11,321 nt of DNA from Alphaproteobacteria bacterium (GTDB taxonomy: Bacteria; Pseudomonadota; Alphaproteobacteria; UBA7887): the NCBI GenBank assembly GCA_028289725.1, contig JANQOH010000492.1, positions 1 to 11,321 of the forward strand, given 5' to 3'. The stretch's first letter is position 1, and the number at the start of each line of letters is the position of its first letter. Of this stretch, positions 7,559-11,321 are shown in pieces. The position numbers and the translations under genes were made by a program. The notes under the pieces were generated by a model that saw only the letters and a program-made list of their open reading frames with translations, did no database searches and was not told where the DNA came from.

Positions 7559-9193
7559 ATGGAAACCTCGTCGACAAATGGGTCGGGAAGGGTCGAAGCC
7601 AGCGGAAAGGCCGCGGTGGATGACACTGTCGCGCGCGCCGGGCTTGATAGGATTCTGGCAAGCCCGACCTTTGCCGGCACCAAACGGCTTCAGCAATTTC
7701 TCGCGTTTATCGTCGATGAGACTCTCGCCGGGCGCGGCGACGCCCTGAAAGAATTCACCATCGCCACCGAAGTGTATGGGCGCGACGCGAGCTTCGATCC
7801 GCGCACCGATACGCTTGTTCGCGTGGAAGCGGGACGGCTCAGGCGACGGTTGGAGAGCTACTACCTGAAGGAAGGACGTGGTGACGCGATCCGATTCAGC
7901 ATCCCCAAGGGCCGTTATGTTCCGGCGGTCCAATTCGACGAGCCGGAACCAGATGCGAACGCTGAAGCTGCCGCCCCGGCCGTATCCGATAGAGGACCCT
8001 CAATCGCGGTCCTGCCGTTCGAGAACTATGGCCCGAATTCCGACGATCAATTCTTTGCCGATGGACTGACCGAGGAAACCATTGCCAACCTCGCCCGGTT
8101 CAAAGATCTATTCGTCTTTTCGCGTTCGACGATGGCGACGCTTTACGCCGACGGCGTCAATATCCGCGAACTTCACAAAGACTTGGGCGTGACATTTGTA
8201 CTCGAGGGCAGCGTACGACGGTCCGCGAGCAAGGTACGGGTCACGCTCCAGCTTATCGACGCCGCGAGCGACGGTCACATTTACGCTGATCAGTTCGAAC
8301 GCGATTGCACGCCCGAAGGCGTGTTCGAAATCCAAGATGAGATCGCCCGCTTAGTGGCGGGACGCGTTGCCGATCGTCACGGACCCCTTGGGCGCTACGT
8401 CGCGCGGGCCGCCCGCGGATCCCAATCGATCCGATGGGACTCCTATTTGTGGGTGACCCGCTTCTACGAGTACTACGCGACACATCGTCCGGATCTGCAC
8501 CTCGAAGTTCGCGATGGATTAGTGAAAGCGTTGGTGGACGATGCCGACTATTCAGACGGGTGGGCCGCGTTGGCGGCGGTTCTTTTGGATGAGTATCGGT
8601 TTCACCTTAACGAACGCCCCGGTATTCAGGCGCTCGATCAAGCATTGGAGGCCGCCCTCAGGAGCGTCGCGTGCGATCCGGACAACGCGATGGCATATCA
8701 ATTTCTCGCGTGCATCCGTTTTCACCGACACGAGCATGCTGAGTTTGACACCGCCGCGCAAAGGGCCCTCGCCCTCAATTCAGGCCATGCCGGGTTGCTC
8801 GCGGATATAGGCCACTGCTACGCCTGTTCGGGGCGCTGGAATGAAGGGCTCGCCTTGATCGAGCACGCCTTGGAGATTAGCCCGATCCATCCGGGTTGGT
8901 ATCATATGGCGCCCGCATGTCGAAAACTCCTCGATGACGAGCCGATGGCGGCGGTCGCCGAGCTCAAGACGGTTCCGATGCCGGGGTTCTATTGGTATCA
9001 CGCATTGTTGGCATGCTTCTTCGCCTGGGCCGACAAAGGGTCCGAGGCGGCCACGGAAGTCAGCGCGCTGACCGAGGTCTTTCCTGTTTTTGGCGAACGC
9101 GCATCCGAAGAGTTCGGCATCTGGTCGGACGATGACGAGCTGGTCTCGAAGGTCATGGATGGCTGGCAAAAAGCCGGAATTCTGACCGTTTAA
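7559..9193 (+). CDS. Predicted winged-helix transcriptional regulator with TolB-like domain and TPR repeats
   Basis: This protein is 544 aa from ATG 7559. Residues about 25-126 form a domain common upstream of TolB-like modules in alphaproteobacteria. Its core (LKEFTIATEVYGR, VRVEAGRLRRRLESYY, IRFSIPKGRYVP) resembles the OmpR/CadC-type winged helix in spacing, so DNA binding is predicted. A short acidic/Ala-Pro linker leads to a TolB-like/FlgO-like domain at about 146-270 (SIAVLPFENYGPN, FFADGLTEETI, FVLEGSVRR), then TPR-like helices to the end. No signal peptide or transmembrane helix is seen, so it should be cytoplasmic, unlike the cyclase-like protein whose TolB/TPR half it resembles up to a shared tail (EFGIWSDDDE.. 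here, EFEKWNHSDA.. there). ATG 7559 has only GAGG two bases upstream, a poor spacing; GTG 7502 is an alternative start. Divergent placement next to the adaptor gene suggests local control of the pump operon. Confidence 0.83.
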   Translation: METSSTNGSGRVEASGKAAVDDTVARAGLDRILASPTFAGTKRLQQFLAFIVDETLAGRGDALKEFTIATEVYGRDASFDPRTDTLVRVEAGRLRRRLESYYLKEGRGDAIRFSIPKGRYVPAVQFDEPEPDANAEAAAPAVSDRGPSIAVLPFENYGPNSDDQFFADGLTEETIANLARFKDLFVFSRSTMATLYADGVNIRELHKDLGVTFVLEGSVRRSASKVRVTLQLIDAASDGHIYADQFERDCTPEGVFEIQDEIARLVAGRVADRHGPLGRYVARAARGSQSIRWDSYLWVTRFYEYYATHRPDLHLEVRDGLVKALVDDADYSDGWAALAAVLLDEYRFHLNERPGIQALDQALEAALRSVACDPDNAMAYQFLACIRFHRHEHAEFDTAAQRALALNSGHAGLLADIGHCYACSGRWNEGLALIEHALEISPIHPGWYHMAPACRKLLDDEPMAAVAELKTVPMPGFYWYHALLACFFAWADKGSEAATEVSALTEVFPVFGERASEEFGIWSDDDELVSKVMDGWQKAGILTV

Positions 9194-9428
9194 CTCAGCC
9201 AACCTTTATCCCCAAAGCCCAAAGCGAAATGTCTCCATTGGTTCAAACATGGGCCTTAGCGTATGCCGGGCGAATTGTCTGCTCCGGAAGCTAAACAGGT
9301 GACAAACGTTTTCGACGACGAGAATGTCTGGTCATCACCTAAGTGCGCAGCTCACTGATGCAAGCGGCATTAGGCGATTCCTAGCCGGGATCGGACGTTC
9401 TGCAGCTTCGAAGTTTTTCGGGGACAGC

Positions 9429-9462
9429 GGCGGAGCCCACGCCTTCTACACGGGGCTCCGCC
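9429..9462. terminator. GC-rich stem-loop between convergent genes, possible terminator
   Basis: Perfect 10-bp arms, GGCGGAGCCC (9429-9438) and GGGCTCCGCC (9453-9462), enclose a 14-base loop. The stem starts 11 bases after the metallothionein stop codon on the minus strand and lies between two convergent transcription units. Neither side has an adjacent U-run, so it is not a textbook intrinsic terminator; transcript-end protection is another possibility. The rest of 9194-9428 shows no gene or clear repeat. Confidence 0.5.
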
Positions 9463-9473
9463 AGTTATTGCAA

Positions 9474-9641
9474 TCAGCCGTGGCAGGCGCAGCCGGTGTG
9501 TTCGCAGCCAGCGCTCTTGGGGTGTCCGTCGGCGCAGGCGTCGCTGCAATAATTACGCTCGCCCCTCTTCACGGCGCCGCTGACGTCGACAATGCAAACG
9601 CAGTCGGCACAGGCACATTTTTGCTGGTTCACGGTTACCAT
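9474..9641 (-). CDS. smtA: SmtA-type bacterial metallothionein
   Basis: This 55-aa cysteine-rich cytosolic protein is predicted to bind and buffer zinc (and cadmium). Nine Cys (9, 11, 14, 16, 32, 36, 46, 51, 53) and two His (40, 48) reproduce the Zn4Cys9His2 ligand set of cyanobacterial SmtA. Family hallmarks are KCACADCVC, YCSDACADGH and the end GCEHTGCACHG. Compared with SmtA, one residue is missing before Cys46. The ATG at 9641 is chosen because AAGGAG lies seven bases upstream and the cysteine numbering then matches SmtA. An ATG one codon earlier (9644) is possible and would overlap the repressor stop as ATGA. The coding region follows the ArsR/SmtB-type gene with stop and start overlapping (TGATG), so the two are almost certainly co-transcribed and the metallothionein is induced when metal releases the repressor. 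Confidence 0.9.
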   Translation of the reverse strand: MVTVNQQKCACADCVCIVDVSGAVKRGERNYCSDACADGHPKSAGCEHTGCACHG

Positions 9642-9979
9642 CATTTTTCTCCTTCATGTGGCTCGTCGGAGCCGCTCTGTTCGTGGACGAAAAGGTGGTC
9701 GATCATGATCTGGAGAACGTCGCGCACGCAGGCATCGGCCATCGAGTAAAAGATCTGCTTGCCCCGCCGCTCCGCCCGCAACATGCGCGCGGCCCGCAGC
9801 AGCCGAAGGTGGTGACTGACCAGCGAGGCGGAGAGGCCCAGTTCGTCGGCGATATCGCCGGCAGCGATCTCGCGCTCCCTGCAGACCACCACGATCGACA
9901 GGCGGGTTGGGTCCGCCAGTAGCCCGAAGGTCTCGGCTAGTTGGGCTGTCTGATCTGGCAACAATTCAGCATTCTCCAT
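9641..9979 (-). CDS. ArsR/SmtB-family metal-responsive repressor
   Basis: This 112-aa protein has the usual ArsR length and core: LADPTRLSIVVV (alpha-2), then the helix-turn-helix DIADELGLSASLVSHHLRLL at about 42-61, and the wing MLRAERRGKQIFYSM. In the C-terminal alpha-5 helix, DACVRDVLQIMIDHLFVHE gives D82, C84, H95 and H99/E100. This is close to the SmtB zinc site DxHx10HxxE, but with Cys in place of the first His and the last ligand shifted by one. Such a site suggests sensing of zinc or a thiophilic relative such as cadmium; the metal cannot be settled here. The first gene of a two-gene operon with the metallothionein, it should repress both. No strong ribosome binding site precedes ATG 9979, and the operator ends only three bases away, so the transcript may be nearly leaderless. 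Confidence 0.9.
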   Translation of the reverse strand: MENAELLPDQTAQLAETFGLLADPTRLSIVVVCREREIAAGDIADELGLSASLVSHHLRLLRAARMLRAERRGKQIFYSMADACVRDVLQIMIDHLFVHEQSGSDEPHEGEK

Positions 9980-9982
9980 ATC

Positions 9983-10015
9983 TCAACAATTAAACGATTG
10001 TTCAATTATTGTCAA
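9983..10015 (-). promoter_or_regulatory. Promoter and ArsR/SmtB-type operator of the repressor-metallothionein operon
   Basis: On the minus strand, a perfect -35 TTGACA (10015-10010) is followed by AT-rich -10-like hexamers: TTTAAT (9994-9989) with a 15-bp spacer, or TAATTG (9992-9987) with 17 bp. Across this lies an imperfect palindrome with 8-bp arms, TCAACAAT (9983-9990) and ATTGTTCA (9997-10004), one mismatch and a 6-bp centre. This is the kind of site SmtB/ArsR dimers bind. Binding would cover the -10 region and block RNA polymerase. The 7-bp TCAATTA also repeats at 10002 and 10012. Confidence 0.65.
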
Positions 10016-10280
10016 TTAGATTTGGCCAAGCACTTGCTCTTATGGCCGGTGATTGAGTGCCGGGCTAAAGAAAATGGCCCCTGCGATGAAGGCGATGGTC
10101 GCCGTGACCATAAGCTCCGGGCGTGATCAAGGGGCATTCGGGACGGCGAAAGCTAGCCATAAGCAGACTTGGATTAGTGGTTCAGGTGGAGCCGTGTTAC
10201 ATCGGCCGGATATAGACCATTGAGCCAGTATTGGACCCTTTCTGCGTCTCGACTGGCGTACAGCTAAGTTCGGTTCGAGA
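10016..10280. other. Intergenic region between the repressor promoter and the Zur-type site
   Basis: No supported gene was found. Overlapping short inverted repeats occur: GGCGA/TCGCC (10091-10103), ATGGTC/GACCAT (10095-10111), and outer arms GCCCCT (10077-10082) and AGGGGC (10130-10135). The area could fold as RNA, but no known structured RNA was recognised. A 23-codon minus-strand reading frame with a hydrophobic sequence (10111-10040) is noted only as a possibility. Confidence 0.35.
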
Positions 10281-10289
10281 TCTTGTGTC

Positions 10290-10301
10290 ATGTTATAACA
10301 T
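10290..10301. promoter_or_regulatory. Zur-type operator upstream of the COG0523 gene
   Basis: ATGTTATAACAT is a perfect 12-bp palindrome and matches the core of alphaproteobacterial Zur boxes. It falls between a possible -35 (TTGTGT, 10283-10288) and a possible -10 (TAAATT, 10306-10311) spaced 17 bp apart, where a bound repressor would block the promoter. COG0523 genes are classic Zur targets, which strengthens the call. The same GTTATAAC core occurs at 233-240 at the other end of the window. Confidence 0.75.
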
Positions 10302-10360
10302 TATGTAAATTGCGCTTACTACGAGGTGCGTGTGCCAGCGTAGTGCTATTGCCTGAGGGT

Positions 10361-10396
10361 TATACGGCCTCATGGCTTCTGCCATGGGGTCGTATG
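10361..10396 (+). promoter_or_regulatory. Long stem-loop in the leader of the COG0523 gene
   Basis: The arms ATACGGCCTCATGGC (10362-10376) and GCCATGGGGTCGTAT (10381-10395) pair over 15 positions, 13 Watson-Crick and two G-U, closing a UUCU loop; one more U-G pair extends the base. The two G-U wobbles pair only on the plus-strand transcript, so the plus orientation is favoured. It lies between the Zur-type site and the gene start. No U-run follows, so it is not a simple terminator; leader control or mRNA stability are options. Confidence 0.5.
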
Positions 10397-10497
10397 CCGT
10401 TTATCAGTGAGGTAAACGCGGCTTATGCAAGTTTGTCGGCCCAAAGCGCGACATTTCGGCGGGACTGAGACCCAAACTTACGCCCGCTCTACTGGCC

Positions 10498-11321
10498 ATG
10501 CTGAGCTTCCTGCCTGAGTCCGCCCGGGACAAGGTGCCGGCGATCGTTCTGTGCGGGGTCGATGCCGCCGCACGAACGGCGCTCATCGAACGCATGTATG
10601 AGACCGGCGGCGAGCGTTGGGCGGTCATCAGCAACGAAGTCGATGGACCTGAGTTCGCCTGTGCGGCGACGGATCGCGTAGCGGGTCAAATGGTGCCGCA
10701 CGCGATCGGCTGTTTGTGCTGCATTACCCGCTCCGGTCTCGTCAGCAGCCTACGCCGGCTCTATGCCAGACGCGCGCAAGGCGAGATCGACTTCGACCAA
10801 GTGCTGATCGAGACCTTGGCCGACGCCGATCCGGCGCCGATCATGCAAACTTTGTTGAACAACGCTCTCGTCACGGAATACTTCCGGCTCGACAGCGTCG
10901 TAACAGTCCTTTCTGGCGCTACAGGCTTTGACGCTCTGGCGCACGCACGTTACGGCTTCAAACAGCTTGCGGTGGCCGACCGCATCGTCCTCGACGCAGC
11001 CGCCCAGGCCCAGCCGGAGCTTCACGCCCGCCTCCAACATTTGAACCCTGCCGCACGTCTGGTGTTTTCCGATCAACCGTTGTTGGCGGACGCGTTGACC
11101 GGCGCTGGGTTGGAGACGCGCTTGCTGGAAAGCGATTGGCGCGGCTGGTTGGGCGCGACAAATTATGCCAGCCGCGACTCTCTTGAAAGCGGACTGCATG
11201 GCTTTGCGATCGAAAGCGCGAACCCGATCGACTGGGAAGGCCTGCATGGTTGGCTCAATGCCGGCACGCAGACCAACGGCGACATTATGTACCGCGTCAA
11301 AGGCGTGATGAAGGTGAGGGA
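10498..11321 (+). CDS. COG0523/CobW-family protein with degenerate GTP-binding motifs (partial, runs off the right edge)
   Basis: At least 274 residues are visible. The G3E/COG0523 fold can be followed along its length: AIVLCG at the P-loop strand, WAVISNEVDG, the hallmark metal motif GCLCC (71-75), IETLADADPAPI, VVTVLSGATGFDAL, QLAVADRIVL, and a CobW C-terminal domain (PIDWEGLHGWL, MYRVKGVMKV). The nucleotide-binding motifs have been lost: Walker A GxxGxGKT reads GVDAAART (20-27), ETTG reads ETLA (105-108), and NKxD reads DAAA (166-169). It looks like a zinc-binding pseudo-GTPase rather than an active metallochaperone. ATG 10498 is the first ordinary start codon in the frame, which is closed upstream by TGA at 10408-10410, but no Shine-Dalgarno precedes it, so a non-standard start is possible. 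The Zur-type palindrome about 200 bp upstream suggests expression under zinc shortage. Confidence 0.82.
   Translation, partial: MLSFLPESARDKVPAIVLCGVDAAARTALIERMYETGGERWAVISNEVDGPEFACAATDRVAGQMVPHAIGCLCCITRSGLVSSLRRLYARRAQGEIDFDQVLIETLADADPAPIMQTLLNNALVTEYFRLDSVVTVLSGATGFDALAHARYGFKQLAVADRIVLDAAAQAQPELHARLQHLNPAARLVFSDQPLLADALTGAGLETRLLESDWRGWLGATNYASRDSLESGLHGFAIESANPIDWEGLHGWLNAGTQTNGDIMYRVKGVMKVR

Noticed and set aside
9324..9749. Plus-strand reading frame of 141 codons opposite the metallothionein and the 3' end of the repressor gene
   Set aside because: It is antisense to two genes with clear family signatures and its translation has no recognisable domain.
10040..10111. Minus-strand 23-codon hydrophobic frame (MVTATIAFIAGAIFF...) preceded by GGAG
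   Set aside because: Too short to separate from chance, no family match and no clear promoter; a conserved homologue would be needed.
10283..10468. Plus-strand 61-codon frame starting at TTG just before the Zur-type site
   Set aside because: It runs through the operator and the leader hairpin, has no ribosome binding site and no family resemblance, and its frame differs from the COG0523 gene.
1..11321. CRISPR arrays, insertion sequences, tRNA genes or att sites
   Set aside because: No regularly spaced direct repeats, no transposase or integrase reading frame, and no tRNA-like cloverleaf was recognised on either strand by eye.

Overview
The window is GC-rich, densely coded DNA that looks alphaproteobacterial. 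The pointers are the VDAPGD-type class III cyclase-like protein with a TolB-like/TPR tail, its winged-helix/TolB-like/TPR relative, a TriC-like RND pump, and Zur-type operators built on GTTATAAC. No rRNA, tRNA, CRISPR array, transposase or integrase was seen.

Layout. Positions 1-250 (minus strand) hold the C-terminal half of a Fur/Zur-family metalloregulator without its DNA-binding half; a 31-bp inverted repeat with a Zur-like core lies just upstream of it. Positions 514-7401 form a compact four-gene minus-strand operon, in transcription order: periplasmic adaptor lipoprotein, RND inner-membrane pump, six-helix K+ channel, and a class III cyclase-like protein with a membrane anchor and a TolB-like/TPR region. 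The gene junctions are a 4-nt overlap, a 1-nt gap and a 15-nt gap. A divergent plus-strand gene (7559-9193) encodes a predicted winged-helix/TolB-like/TPR regulator that shares its C-terminal architecture with the cyclase-like protein, so two related sensor-like proteins bracket the pump/channel genes. A GC-rich stem-loop separates this gene from a convergent minus-strand pair: an SmtB/ArsR-type repressor and a 55-aa SmtA-type metallothionein that carries the SmtA Cys9/His2 ligand pattern. After a non-coding stretch come a perfect Zur-type palindrome, a long leader hairpin, and the start of a COG0523/CobW-family gene that runs off the window. It keeps the GCLCC metal motif, but the GTP-binding motifs visible here are degenerate.

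How it may work together (inference). The two ends form a zinc-homeostasis context: a Zur remnant and Zur-type sites for shortage, and a repressor/metallothionein pair for excess. The middle is an envelope-transport module whose control is probably linked to the divergent TolB-like regulator and the cyclase-like protein. Substrate, signal and any cyclic-nucleotide product cannot be read from the sequence.
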